This document shows positions 10,388 through 21,914 of a stretch of DNA of 64,000 nucleotides, one piece after another (position 1 is the first letter of the stretch; each line of letters begins with the position of its first letter). The DNA is from Cinnamomum chago. Its lineage: Eukaryota; Streptophyta; Magnoliopsida; Laurales; Lauraceae. The DNA is taken from assembly GCA_038049695.1 (NCBI GenBank), contig CP142456.1:17636501-17700500 (forward strand), read 5' to 3'. Under the pieces are notes generated by a model. The model did not search any database and had not been told where the DNA came from. It saw only the letters and a list, made by a program, of their open reading frames with translations. The position numbers and the translations under genes were made by a program.

Positions 10388-13300
10388 TACGAGCAATCAA
10401 AGGTTCAATGTTTCCGCAATAAACTAGACCGTTGACTCAGTTTGGGGCTCAACTAGAGTCATACAGAGAAGGGAGAGCCTCCTTCCAGTGAATGACTACT
10501 TATTTGCCATGTCTGTGCTGAACTCTCATTGCCCATTTTGGCTAGTTGTTTGTGAAATATTCAGACTTGATTTAGGGATTGCTAAATGCAGTTCTTGTGT
10601 ATAGTTGAGTTTCTGTTTTATGGTGAATGCTGTCTAGTTTGATTGGAACTTAGACTTGAATCAATTCATTGTCCCAAAACAATGGTATGCACTAAAGATT
10701 GTAGCAAAATCGTATTTATACTATTGATGAACAGACCTATACTGATATCCTAACCAATTTTTAAGAAATATACAACATTCAAATAAAAAGAACTAATGAT
10801 ATACACATTCTTATACTCGGTGTATGAAACAGGCATGTAATCAATAAAATAAATAAAAATCTTATAAAAACGAAAAAGATGGCCACCAAATTTGAGAAAA
10901 AAAGAAGAAGAAACAAATGCATAAATCTGATCTTCCCTCATCCAATGATTATGCCCTTAATTCACATTTCCTGGAAGAAATTAAGAGGGACCAAAGTAAG
11001 GCCAGGTTTTCCTTGTTCCACTTAACGAACCTGGTGACAGAAAAAAAGAATAAAAGGAAAAAAAAGAAAAGAAAACTAAAATACCTTTAGTAGTGATGAG
11101 TCATACCGGCCAATATATCAGCTGTATCATGATAAGTAGAGACTTTTGAAAAATACCCATACATCCCAATATGCTGTATCAATGACCTTTAGACCCCAAT
11201 ACTATCATATCAGCAATATTTTGAACTTCGAATTTGAACCAAGGTTCAGTTACATTTAATCAGAACATAAACTTATGGAAAATATTTAAATTGAATATGG
11301 GGGCAGCTCGATTATTGTAAAAAGAACTGAACTTCATACCTAATGATTTAGTTATGAACCTGATGCAAAGTAGAAGCAATGGTCTACAAGGGGATTCAGG
11401 AACTTCAGCAACATTCCCACCACCAAAATGCATAGCAATGGTTTGACCCTGCGATATATCTTGCCGGTCAATGCTGGGCATGAAATCACATCAGTTCAAG
11501 ATAAATATATCACACTACATAGTGCCTGAGATTTTCTCCTAGCAAATGCCAACATCCTGTGGGGGCTACCTGGATGCAAGGGGGATGGATAGATTTAGCA
11601 GTGGATAAAAGATGGGTGCGACATCAGTTAGTGCGTGTAGAAAGGTCATAGTGGAGGAGTGTAGTAAATCATCAATGAAAGGTAGCAGTTAAGCTTAGGT
11701 GGCTATATATCATGCAGATTTATTGTAATAAAATCCAACGGTGACTAATGTTTGGATCAGCGTCAATTTAAGACCAATTCCAATGCAGGGGTTAGGTGTC
11801 TGAAGAAATTTGATGTATCACAGGTTGCCCTCATATGAAATCCAAAAAAAAAAAAAAAAGGCATGAAAAATTAGTAGGGGGCATTTGGAGGATTTTTCAT
11901 GTACAAATAAAAACCTTTTGTGATTTTTTATGCAAAGGAAAGCTTTTGGGAAAGGGTGTTTGGAATCTCTGCTAATCCAAGGAAAAAGATCAAATCAACA
12001 TCATAAATGAAGAATTGAAGCCGATATGCAACCATAGGTTGAGGGTTGCCTTCGAGTTGAAAATATTTGAAAATGAGTAAAATATTTAGGTCCTTTCTGC
12101 TTGTTAGGGGTCAGATTGAGTTCCAAATCATTAGTGTGTGTTTGGAGCACAGATTTCTCTTACATGCATTAATATTTGGGACATTGAAAGGCTCTTTGGG
12201 GTTTTTTTTTTCATGATAACCAAAAGCCACTATAGTTAGGTATTCAATGTTGACTACTGTGTAGTAAGTCATTAGTAATTGACAAGGGACCTGTAAATCA
12301 TTAACTAGTAACTAGTAAGTACTAAGTAGTAAATATTAAGCACTGACGATTTTTTTTTCGGTGGTTTATCAATTAACATTTTACTAGGTTTTAATTTCAA
12401 ATAATAGAGTAACAAAAAACAAATACATCAGCATTGTTCATTTAAAATCGAACAACGATACAGAACCCGTATGACATTGAACTGATCAATACATTTATTG
12501 CAGTTACTAATAAAATAACATTAAAATATAACATTTTCCAATATTTTGGGTACTTTTACCCATAAAACAATTTGTTCCAATTGGATACATATCTCCATAC
12601 TTGATACCGTATTTCTCAATACTGACTGGTATGCCATCTGCAACAAATATTTAGATCTTTGCTCTTGTACTATGGTTGACATGAGTAGGTAGTTAGAGGG
12701 GAGGGAGGTAGTGGGGGATGGGACTTTAGGTGGTCCCCACATGGGTTGTTGCCCATGTCAGGCCCACGTATCATGTAACTGTGGACCAAAATCAGTTAGA
12801 TTGGATATCAAATGATCTAGATATTAAGGCTTTTGTGTGAGTTCACATGGGACCAAAAATCAGCTTGACCAGATCCCAAATGATCTACATACCGTGCATG
12901 TGTGTAACAGTTCCATCAGTCTGGGATCCACATAAACATGTCCCAGTCCTTGGATGCATGTCTAGACACAAGTGGGTGAGCTCCACAGGCTATTTCTTAT
13001 ATTAACATATAAATGTTATAGCAATATGTGGAATTAGCTGATGTTGCTATGTTTTAGCTGTGTTCCATCATTACAGAACTCAGGTCTAATAAGTCTTAGC
13101 CACTGGGCTCAGGCCCAAGCCAACATGTGCAAAAGTAGACCTGCTATATTTTGGGGTTGTGGGGGTAGGGTCCATTCAACACTTTACAGCCATAAATGAA
13201 ACCCACATTGGACTTTCAAAGTCAAAGATGGAAGCAATTTTATTTTATGGTGACTAAAGCAAAATAGCATACACCGGTGGCAGGGTCTCTAACGTCAGTT

Positions 13301-13831
13301 GTCGACAGCTAGACATTCTGCAAGTAACATGGCAGAATTTTTACAAAATGAATATGAAAAAAAAGTGATCCAAGCATGCAATCAATACTAAATAGTATGG
13401 TTTGTTATATTTAACTCACTACTGCATTGGATATTTTGCAAAATGGATAGTCAACCCACATTATACATTTGGGAGGTCAGAGAAACCAGGAAATAGCATT
13501 AGGTTTGTGAACTTTTTCAGAATTTTCTGCCCAAATCATTATAACATTCCCAAGTAACTGATATTGATTTTGCAGGATATAGATTTTAACTTTTATCTGT
13601 GAAGGTAAATTTTGCAGGACTCCAATGAAAGAAACTTACATACCTGGATGGGGAAAACTATAATTCAACAAAAAAGAATCTATAATTCAGCACAAGTTAC
13701 CGTGAATGCATCAGAAAATGCAGAGAGGACATACATGAACATTTGTGGATTTGCCTTCCATTAGTCTGTTGCACTAAATGTATACATACAGATCCTGGCA
13801 ATTTGAAGCAATCATTTAAGCAGGAAATATA
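10388..13831. other. intergenic, no gene seen
   Basis: Scattered short open frames only. The stretch 11100-11220 and the area near 12430-12640 contain GTATC/ATATC-rich phrases that may be decayed relatives of the 142-bp MITE family, but termini are not clear. Confidence 0.45.
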
Positions 13832-14340
13832 CAGGTGAGGTAAGGATGTTTATACTTCAACATATCCTGGTCTGTAGACTCTTGCTGAAGACTGTATGCT
13901 GGCACAACAATTGCAACCCAAACACACTGGCAACTAGAATCCTTTCTCCCAAATGAAATGTCCCTAAACTGGTAAGAGTATGCACAACTCATAAACTGTT
14001 ATAACATCTACAAGATCTGATTAAAATCCTTGTTGTAAATGTGGGTATATACTTCCTTTGAATCATATTAAAAAAAAAAAAAACTGTACCTGGGAAGCTG
14101 TAACCAGTTCAACTAAGCCAGAACGAGTTAGATAAGAGACTCCGATGCATTTATGGACCTTCTGTCATTGTGTTCCATGCAATGCATTTCATGCGGATGG
14201 ATCATGAATCCCACGCGTTGTAAAGTATGATTTTGGTCAATCAAAGAAGGCAAGTTACAGGTAAGGATTTATTTAACTTCAACATGTCCTGGTTTACAGG
14301 ATCCTTGCTGAAGAATGAATGCTGGCGCAACAATAATGCC
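13832..14340. repeat. pair of direct repeats about 425 bp apart
   Basis: A segment of about 85 bp at 13832-13920 (CAGGT(G)AGG..ACTTCAACAT.TCCTGGT, then TTGCTGAAGA.TG.ATGCTGGC.CAACAAT) recurs at 14258-14340. This indicates an old local duplication upstream of the kinase 3' end. No ORF spans it. Confidence 0.5.
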
Positions 14341-14649
14341 CCCAACTAGACCATCAACTTGTAGCTTTTCTTCATAAACCAAATGTCCCTCAAAAGGCAC
14401 ATGCTAGCACTCATTTGTATCTAATCAAACATCCTTTCCTGATGGTAAAAGTGGGAATGGCCTCTTATCACCTTTGCTTTTCCCAGCCTTTTAGAAAAGA
14501 TATTTTAGATGGGATAGCAGAGGTTTTGACCTTTTTTTTCAAAAAAGTTTGCAGACAATGAAAAGGCAAGTAAAGTTCTCAAGGATCAGAAAGTGCAACA
14601 CATGCATGTAAAGAGAAAAGGCTGTTCAATTCCTCAAGAAAGTATAGAT

Positions 14650-14655
14650 TTTATT
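14650..14655 (-). terminator. possible polyadenylation signal of the receptor-like kinase
   Basis: AATAAA on the minus strand about 310 bp past the kinase stop codon. This is the canonical near-upstream element of plant 3' ends. The assignment is positional only. Confidence 0.3.
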
Positions 14656-14961
14656 GATCGGGGCAGCATAACAACAACTTTCAGCTTTACAATCATGTCC
14701 AGAATTCATGATTTTCAACATAAACAAAAGGAGGGTCTATGTCTTTAATCTCTCTTTTCGGCCTGAATCATGTCTATTCTGAAAAGTGACTCATTCAAAC
14801 TGGCCATTTCCAAAAGTCAGATGAAGAAAAGGAGCACTAAATCCATGGATTCAGCTTTTATACATCAATCATCTCCAATGGATGAAAAAATAAATAATGA
14901 GATGATCTACAACAGTTCTACTATGAGAGACCAAAAGTACAATTGAGAAGTTTTTGGTAAC

Positions 14962-16950
14962 TCACCTACCCCTTTTATGGGACTTGAATGAAAACCCAGA
15001 CGGCGGCGATGGCGAGAATTCGATGGGAAGGTGGGGAGGCTCCAGCTCTCCAGATAGCATCCCCGCCACTTCTTTGATAGTGGGGCGGTGAGCGGGCAAC
15101 CGCTGGAGGCAGAGGAGTGCAACAGTGATGCAGAGAAGCACCTGCTCCTGATCCAAACCTTGAAGAGAGGGGTCGACGAGGTCCATAAGCTTTCCAGCGC
15201 GAGAGAGATGCCGGGCCCAAGATAGGAGGTTTGCGCGCTCGAATTCCGACATGGGCGAGGCTGTCATCTGGAGGGGCCGGCGGCCGGAGACCAGGACCAG
15301 GAGGAGGACTCCAAAGCTGTAGACGTCGCATTTCTCGGAGAGCGGCCCGCCGCCACCATATTCAGGGGCAATGTAGCAGACTGTGCCCCTCATACTGGGG
15401 GTACTGCTGACTCCGCCGCTCTTGGGGATGTCACCGCTCATCCAGTCCAGGCTGTTCCGCCGCCCGAACCGGAATTCCCCACTCAGCCCTTCAATCCACC
15501 AGTCCATGCTGTTCCGGCTGCCGCGGCTCCTCCTCCCTCTCCTCTTCTTCTTCTTCCTCTCCGGCGTGTCACCGCTGCCGCCCCTCTGCCACCAGGGGTC
15601 TGAATTTCCGCCATTTGCCTCTGCAATTCGCTTCTGCTTCTTCTTCTTCTTCTTGCTCAGCTCCTCGCAGAACTCCTCGCGCCACCACTCCCGCGCCTGG
15701 CGGCATTTCTCCTTCTTCCGAGTTCGGTCCTCGTCCAACGACCCCCACCACTCCAGCCGCCTCTGCTGCTTCTTCCTCCCGTCCGGTTTCCCGACGGCTG
15801 GTTTGTCGTCGCCGGCAGATGCGGACCCGACCATCCAATCACTCTTCGGCCTCTCCTTGCGGATCTCGGTCCCGATCCACTCCATCACGTAGTCCTTGAC
15901 ACCACCCGAATCCGAGGTCCCTCCGTTATCCTGCCGCCACCACCAGTCCTTGCCGGAGACGCTCTTCTTCCTCCTCCCCTTCCGGCGGCTCCCGTCGACG
16001 CTGTGCTTGTCGAAACACCCTTCCGAGCCACTCGTCTTCTCCAACACGTCCGACGCCGACGCGGCAGTGACAACCGTCTCCGGAGACGCTTCAGTCTCCG
16101 GGATCCTAGAGAAACTCTCCGGCGACTGCTCCGTCGCTGCCGCGATGCTTTCGCACTCTTCAGTGATCGATCCGTTGTCTGTGTCGATCTCCTTCCCCCT
16201 GGGCGATCCGGAGACTCGTACAGGCGGAGGCGGATCGATCTCGACCGTCAGATCGGTCTTGATCCTGGCGAGGCCGAAATCGGCGATCTTGGCAGAGAAA
16301 TTGCGGTCCAGGAGGATGTTGCTGGGCTTGATGTCGCCGTGGATGATCGGCGGATCGCAGATCGTGTGGAGGAACTCGAGCCCTCGGGCAATGTCGAGGG
16401 CGATCGAGAGCCGCCGGGTCCAGATCGCGAGCTCCGGGCACTTCCGGTCGATGAGCGCGTCCTGCAGGCTGCCGTTCGGCATCAGCTCGTACACGAGGAG
16501 GAGGCGGCAGCGGCGCCGGTCGGAGCAGAAGCCTAGGAGGGAGACGATGCGATCTGAGCCGTTGATCTTCGGGGCGAGAGACAGCTCGTTCTGGAACTCG
16601 CGCTCGCCCTGGAGGGATCCGGCGTCCATTAGCTTGACGGCGACGTCGACGCCGGAAGGGAGAGCAGCGCTGTAGACAGAGCCAAAGCCGCCCTGGCCGA
16701 GCTTCCGGGAGGCGGAGAAGGATGCGGTGGAGCGGCGGAGGACGGAGTACGAGAAGCAGTGCGGAGGTTTCAGGTCGGAGGGGGCAGTCCGGCTCCGGGA
16801 CAGCTTCCGGTAGATCACCGCAACGAAAAGGAGCACGGAGACAGCAACCGCAGCGGCCGCGGTCGGAACCAGGAGCGGAGAGTGTCGGTGGCGGTGGTGG
16901 AGCGGCAACGGAGGCGGTGGTAGCGGCGGCTGCGGCTGTCGAGATGGCAT
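14962..16950 (-). CDS. receptor-like protein kinase, At1g80870-like, with split kinase domain
   Basis: A single uninterrupted 662-residue frame starting at an ATG at 16948-16950. Residues 1-27 are Pro/His-rich, residues 28-47 form a transmembrane segment, and there is no ectodomain. The kinase starts with a glycine loop (LGQGGFGSVY from L84) and the ATP-binding lysine K106 (VAVK). It has a non-RD catalytic loop HGDIKPSN (H204-N211) and DFG at 224-226. About 290 residues (232-521) are then inserted before the APE motif (IAPE, 527-530), and the C-lobe continues to about 635. The insert is basic and carries repeated aromatic motifs (DWWW, EWIG, EWWG, EWWREE, DPWW, DWWIEG, LDWM). The architecture matches the putative receptor-like kinase At1g80870 of Arabidopsis, also long in the activation segment. 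Key catalytic residues are present, so activity is possible. The coding region is much richer in GC than its flanks. Confidence 0.92.
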   Translation of the reverse strand: MPSRQPQPPLPPPPLPLHHRHRHSPLLVPTAAAAVAVSVLLFVAVIYRKLSRSRTAPSDLKPPHCFSYSVLRRSTASFSASRKLGQGGFGSVYSAALPSGVDVAVKLMDAGSLQGEREFQNELSLAPKINGSDRIVSLLGFCSDRRRCRLLLVYELMPNGSLQDALIDRKCPELAIWTRRLSIALDIARGLEFLHTICDPPIIHGDIKPSNILLDRNFSAKIADFGLARIKTDLTVEIDPPPPVRVSGSPRGKEIDTDNGSITEECESIAAATEQSPESFSRIPETEASPETVVTAASASDVLEKTSGSEGCFDKHSVDGSRRKGRRKKSVSGKDWWWRQDNGGTSDSGGVKDYVMEWIGTEIRKERPKSDWMVGSASAGDDKPAVGKPDGRKKQQRRLEWWGSLDEDRTRKKEKCRQAREWWREEFCEELSKKKKKKQKRIAEANGGNSDPWWQRGGSGDTPERKKKKRRGRRSRGSRNSMDWWIEGLSGEFRFGRRNSLDWMSGDIPKSGGVSSTPSMRGTVCYIAPEYGGGGPLSEKCDVYSFGVLLLVLVSGRRPLQMTASPMSEFERANLLSWARHLSRAGKLMDLVDPSLQGLDQEQVLLCITVALLCLQRLPAHRPTIKEVAGMLSGELEPPHLPIEFSPSPPSGFSFKSHKRGR

Positions 16951-17340
16951 GGTGACGGAAAGACAAGAACAGAAAAAACGAAAATTCCCAATCAGAGAAC
17001 AGAATGCAGAAGCATTTGCGATTTCTGCAATAAAAAGGACCGTTTGGATGTTCCAAGTAAATTGAAAACGAGAGTGATAGAGTTTGCGATTTCTAAAGAC
17101 CGTTTGGATGTCTTCAAAAAGTGCACTGAAAACAGAGAGAAGGAGAAGCAGAAGCAGAAGCCAGTCCTTCTCTCTTCACTCCTCTCACTCACACAGTATG
17201 TAATAGTGGAAAATAAAATGTCCGAATTCAAACATGTGTATGTATATGTACATGAAGATGATGTTATTTTAGAACCTATGGGTGTTGATGCATTTTGATC
17301 CAGACCGTTGATCTCTTTATACTTTTCCACTATAAATGGG
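16951..17340 (-). promoter_or_regulatory. upstream region of the kinase, with a duplicated motif
   Basis: Two copies of a ~30-bp phrase, GCGATTTCT..AA(AA)GACCGTTTGGATGT, lie at about 17019-17051 and 17082-17112, within 170 bp upstream of the ATG (plus-strand wording). No convincing TATA box is seen in the correct orientation; TTTTTATTG on the minus strand at about 17029-17037 is the nearest candidate. Confidence 0.35.
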
Positions 17341-17600
17341 AATTGGGTTCCTAAGTTGACAGCCTAAAATTAATTGCACTTTGAGGTCCACCTTCTTGAA
17401 TTCGAGCCAATCAGATTAAATCTCTCACCTAAAGATAACCCAAATTCTACTCTGATCTGACTGGGGATGACCAATTATTAAATATATGATCACTACATGA
17501 GTATGACTGCTTTCTTGTTTTAAATCATACAATTTGATGGTTGGTTGGTTCATTTCTGATTAGAATGAAAATTAGCTAGATGTTAGAAAGAAAAATAAAG

Positions 17601-17903
17601 AGGATTTTACTAGAAAAATCTAGAAATATAGTCATTTATTCCGAAAGGTCATCACAAATTGTGTAGCACTAATGAGGTCCTCTCGCCAATTTTTTATATA
17701 TTTTTTTTATAAGTGACAATATCGTCATTATGGGCGACGTTAGCGTCGCTCGTCACACACACCTATCTACTACACACAGTCGCACCAGCACCTCCTTCTT
17801 TCCTTCCTTCTTTCTTTCTTCTCTCCCTCATTAGTGCTACACAATTTACAAAGACCTTTCGGGATAAATGACTATATTTCAAGATTTTTCCAGTAAAATT
17901 CTT
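17601..17903. mobile_element. Mutator-like foldback MITE
   Basis: Inverted repeats of about 80 bp (left from AGGATTTTACT at 17601, right mirror ending near 17903) surround a ~130-bp centre. The flanks carry an exact direct repeat AAAAATAAAG (17591-17600 and 17904-17913), fitting the 9-bp duplication of Mutator-like elements plus one chance base. The centre holds a small hairpin around GACGTTAGCGTCGC. It sits about 650 bp upstream of the kinase start codon. Confidence 0.8.
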
Positions 17904-17977
17904 AAAAATAAAGAATTATAACTTCAACAGGATGGATTGATGAAAATAAGCCCCAACATGAAAAAAAAAGAAGAAGT

Positions 17978-17985
<8 letters not shown>

Positions 17986-18013
<28 letters not shown>
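17986..18013. repeat. (AT)n microsatellite
   Basis: About 14 uninterrupted TA units. Confidence 0.9.
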
Positions 18014-18016
<3 letters not shown>

Positions 18017-18026
18017 GCAATATGCC

Positions 18027-18960
18027 TAGGGGTAGCAAATGGGTTGGTTTGGGTAAAAATGGGTCGGGTTAATAAAGGGTATTTGACATATTTCTAAAAT
18101 AAGTCAAGTAATTTCAACCCACACCTGATGCAAGTCAAGTTGTGAATAGGATTGCAAACGGGTATTCAATTATCTGATTACACGGAAGTCTCGACCCGCC
18201 AAGAATGGAGTCGAGAACCTATTTTAGGTTCCTATTCATAAACGAGTCCGGGTTCGAAACTCAATTTACGTTTCGATTAATAAATGTGTCCGGTTCTTGG
18301 TCCATATAGGTTCTGACTGGTGGACCCAATATATGAATCTTTGATATTATTACAAATTGTATCTCAAAATTAGCTTTTTTATATATATATTTATATATAA
18401 TATTGGAGTTCGTAGACTTGATGTACTGTTATAAATTGAATGAAATGCTTAGTTTAAGGAAAAATTTAAAAAAAATGAAGAAAGATTAGAAAAGGTTTTG
18501 GTGCTATATTATAGTCCTCTAGGTGGATCCAATTCCCAAACCATATTCAAATTTTCCTATCGGAACCGGTTCCGAAACCAATAAAATAGGTTCCGAGTCA
18601 AAATCGGACCCTGAATCGGAACCGTTATTTAGAAATGAGTCCGGGTCCAATATGGTTCTGACCCGGAACCATTCCGTTTGCAACCCTAGTTGTAAATCTT
18701 GGTCAAAATTCATTTTATTCCAAACATCAAAGCAAAATTTGAGTAAAGTTATTGAAAAAAAAAAAAAAAAAACCAAATACAAAGTTGGTTCATTCCATAT
18801 GAGGTGAAATTAAACTATAGAACTGTGTAAATGAATTTATATATGCGGATTGACGCTAACTTAATCCATCTAAATAAGTTAAATGAGTTATACGGGTTGA
18901 ATGGGTTGACCTTAACCCAACTCATTTAAATGCAAGTTAGGTTTTCCCCGATCCATATAT
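18027..18960. mobile_element. truncated hAT-like element carrying a nested MITE
   Basis: A hAT-type left end (TAGGGGTAGCAAATGGG) at 18027 begins a segment with repeated GGGTTGA / CAACCCA phrases that resumes after the nested element at 18147-18688. No matching right end was found, so the outer copy is incomplete. Confidence 0.4.
18147..18688. mobile_element. hAT-like MITE (TAGGGTTGCAAACGG family), copy 1
   Basis: 542 bp with inverted termini TAGGATTGCAAACGG and CCGTTTGCAACCCTA. Flanks GTTGTGAA and GTTGTAAA agree at 7 of 8 positions, as expected for a hAT 8-bp duplication. Interior has recurrent CGGAACC / GGTTCCG phrases. Relatives: 22327-22821 and the interrupted copy 49682-51258. Confidence 0.8.
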
Positions 18961-18975
18961 AGTGTAGGTCCGATT

Positions 18976-19106
18976 AATTAGAGGTCACGGTAGTGTCAAA
19001 ATAGAAATTTTAAAGAAATTTAACCCCCACCCCCACCTACAATTAGAGGTCATGGTAGTGTCAAAACAGAAATTTTAAAGAAATTTAACACCCCCACCCC
19101 CACCCC
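18976..19106. repeat. 65-bp tandem duplication
   Basis: AATTAGAGGTCA(C/T)GGTAGTG starts at 18976 and again at 19041, each unit ending in a (CCCCCA)n tract. Confidence 0.75.
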
Positions 19107-19475
19107 CACAATTAGGGCATGGCCCACTCCTATTAGGGGGAGGTTTTTATAGTTTTTATAGTTTTTTTTTTTTCAATCAAAGGCATGTCTGGTTTTATTG
19201 TTCTACCCCACCTCGTCCTGTATATAATATATATTTATTTATTACTAAAATAGAAATAAAATTTATATAGTATAGGTGGTGTTGGGCAAAGGCATTGGAA
19301 AAGAGAAGGTGGTGTATTCAATTTTGATTGTACCCATTCCCATGCATTTTTATATATTTAAAAAATTCTTAAGGCTTTAAATTCAGCCCTAACCAATGAC
19401 CCATCACCAACAAGTTTAAATGAGGTAAACTTGAGACAAGGTGAATTTCGATTTACTCCAACATGTACCAAATCC

Positions 19476-19654
19476 GCCCCTTTGATAGCTCAATAGGCCT
19501 ACAACCACAGTTTGCACCCGGTGGTTGTGGGTTCGAAACTGCACTATCACATTGAAAATTAATTGGAGTTTACCTAGATTCCATCTAAGTTTAGAGGGAT
19601 TAGTTTAGTCTAAAGGGATAAAAACCCTCTGTTAGCCAAAAAAAAAAAAAAAAA
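19476..19654 (+). mobile_element. tRNA-derived SINE
   Basis: The 5' part resembles a tRNA: an A-box-like GATAGCTCAATAGG at 19484-19497, and 31 bp later a B box GGGTTCGAAACT (19529-19540), the spacing used by pol III promoters. A tRNA-unrelated body follows, ending in a 17-bp A-run. No clear target-site duplication was found. The copy is intragenic to nothing and probably silent. Confidence 0.6.
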
Positions 19655-21047
19655 CATCCCTACCAAAAAAGAAAAACGAAAAAGAAAATATCTGGAAAGT
19701 CCAAGTTCAAAATTTGATTGTAGAGCATGAATTTTTGGAATGAAAACGATACTCGTGTATGTGATGTGTATCGTTTGGCCTTACATGCAGTGGTGCCACG
19801 TGAAATGTGGATGGCTTATACTCCCTCCTTACCTGTTTCTTTGTTTTTCATGTTATTCTTTCAATTGAGTATCTGAAAGAACAAACTCCCCTCGTTTTAT
19901 ACACACACTTCCATATCTGATGGACGTGTGGAGTGTAGCTCAGACCCAATAGTGTTTTGTCACAATCTAAACACCAATTGAAATCTCAGAATCAAACAAG
20001 TGAAGATGTAGAAAGAAAGAAAGAAAGGAAGAAAGAGAAGAGAAGGATTTTATTAATACCATGCCACAAGAGGTTAAAATGGCAGCTGTCATGAATCTGT
20101 GGTGGGCCCAGAAATGGACGAATAAGATTGTTGGAAAATGGCTATGGGTGTGTGATTTATTGTCTTCACGTTTTAGAAAACGGTTTCTTGAATGGGTTGG
20201 ATTAGTAATTAAGGAAAGTAGGTCTGTTTATGGCTTTCTTTTCTTCCTTCCTTTTTTTCTTCTAATATATTGTTATCTTGTGCAGCTTTTCATAGCTGGT
20301 TTTGACTCAAGGAGCACGTGGGAAGTAATTAATAAGCATTTATTCACACTTCACATGCAGTGAGGGTTAGAGCAGCTAGTGGATCACATATTATTCTATA
20401 AAACTTATAGAATGAAAACAAAAATGTCAGGGAAAGATATTGTGGAAAGTGAATTAGCTTTTAGTTATTGAAAATAGGAATGTTATGAGATATTGTTAAA
20501 CATTGTTTTTATAGGTTAATCCAAATTCTTCTTCTTTTTCCCCATTTTCATTGTTATGGTATTTTTTATATCATTTTAGTGATACTTATCACATTATTAC
20601 AAGCAGGAAGTTTTAAATATAAATCCCGATATTTTTAATAGATTTGAGGATTTAGGATTAAGGATTAAGGAATGGGGGTGACCCGCACCATATAGACTTG
20701 CCACATGACACCTAAGAATCATGAGGCTATGTATTTAATTACATGGGACCTTCTATTACTAGATACAAGAAATTCTAGAATCCATCCATGTGCTAACATT
20801 CAGATAATTTGGAGCCATCTAATCTTTGTCCAAGTAAAATCTTTATTTTGATTATTTATTCCATATCCTAGTCTTGATGATTATCTACATTCATTAGACT
20901 TTGATGATGATTCTAGTCATCTCATATTTGGTAAGATACATAAGAGCACACAAATTCTACCACGTGTCCTATAAATCTTCATATTGAAGGTGAATGGTAG
21001 CAGTTGCTTTCTAAAATGATGCAATTCATATGGCCATGGAGCCCACT
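19655..21047. other. intergenic, no gene seen
   Basis: A 100-codon frame at 20061-20363 has no recognisable domain and is not counted as a gene. (GAAA/GGAA)n-like purine tract at about 20012-20045. Confidence 0.45.
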
Positions 21048-21564
21048 TAGGGGTTGTCAATTATGTCGTGTTAATGAATTCGGTTTACGGGTTAATGAAT
21101 TCGGGTTAAAATCACTTCAACCCGTACACAACCCGCTAACTTGACAGGTCAAAAAATCCAACTCGAACACGACCCGCCAATTTAACAGGTTACACTATCC
21201 AACCCGTTAAGTAATTAAGTCATTTCGAAAATTAAAATAATATCCATACAAAAATATATAAAGAGAAAAAAATATAAGCCACACAAAACTTTAAGTGAGG
21301 ATCTTGATTGAATCTCACTTAAAACCCCACTATAAAATAATAAATTTTAATTTCTTTTTTATGAATATAAATTAATTCTAACTACACTTAGGGATTAAAA
21401 AAAATTTAACGAGTTAAGTGAGTTGTTAATGGGTTACTAGTTTAATTCGTACACGACCAGTTAACTTAATGTGTTAACGGCTCTGACCCGTTAACGACCC
21501 GTACCCGTTAGTATCGTGTTGATTCGTGTCATGTTAACGGGTCGGTAGCATTTTGATAGCCCTA
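21048..21564. mobile_element. hAT-like MITE (TAGGGGTTGTCAA type)
   Basis: 517 bp between TAGGGGTTGTCAATTA and TTTTGATAGCCCTA. Flanks AGCCCACT and TGCCCACT match at 7 of 8 bases. The interior is rich in GGGTTAA/TTAACCCG phrases arranged as a loose palindrome. It has no coding capacity, so it is non-autonomous. Confidence 0.75.
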
Positions 21565-21914
21565 TGCCCACTTAACTACATATCAATCACATGACTAGAG
21601 GAATAAAAAGAGTATGATAAGGATTAGATTTGGTCAAATATCACTTTAATTAGATCATCATCACTCTTTATTCTTAAGGCCTCACAATCTAATGATTTTA
21701 TAGGTGCATCATTTATTGTGGATCAATTCAAAAGTAGCGGATGGTTGGATTAGTATCAAATTAGGATCAAGTTGGGATAAGTGCAACCACATATGCATCT
21801 ATGAGGGTTTCGATTGACCATAAGTGGCCCTACTACAGTACTACTATATAGTCTGTTGTTGAATCTTCCAGTCAGTCCCCTGTTGTTTCCTGGCCTTTGT
21901 GCAAGTTTTTAAAT

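Noticed and set aside
15383-16955. Several long open frames on the plus strand and in other minus frames across the kinase gene (up to about 300 codons)
   Set aside because: They are shadows of the GC-rich kinase coding region; only the 662-residue minus frame has coherent kinase motifs.
20061-20363. 100-codon plus-strand frame (MPQEVKMAAVMNLWWAQKW...)
   Set aside because: No recognised family and no supporting signals; the second half is simple T-rich sequence.
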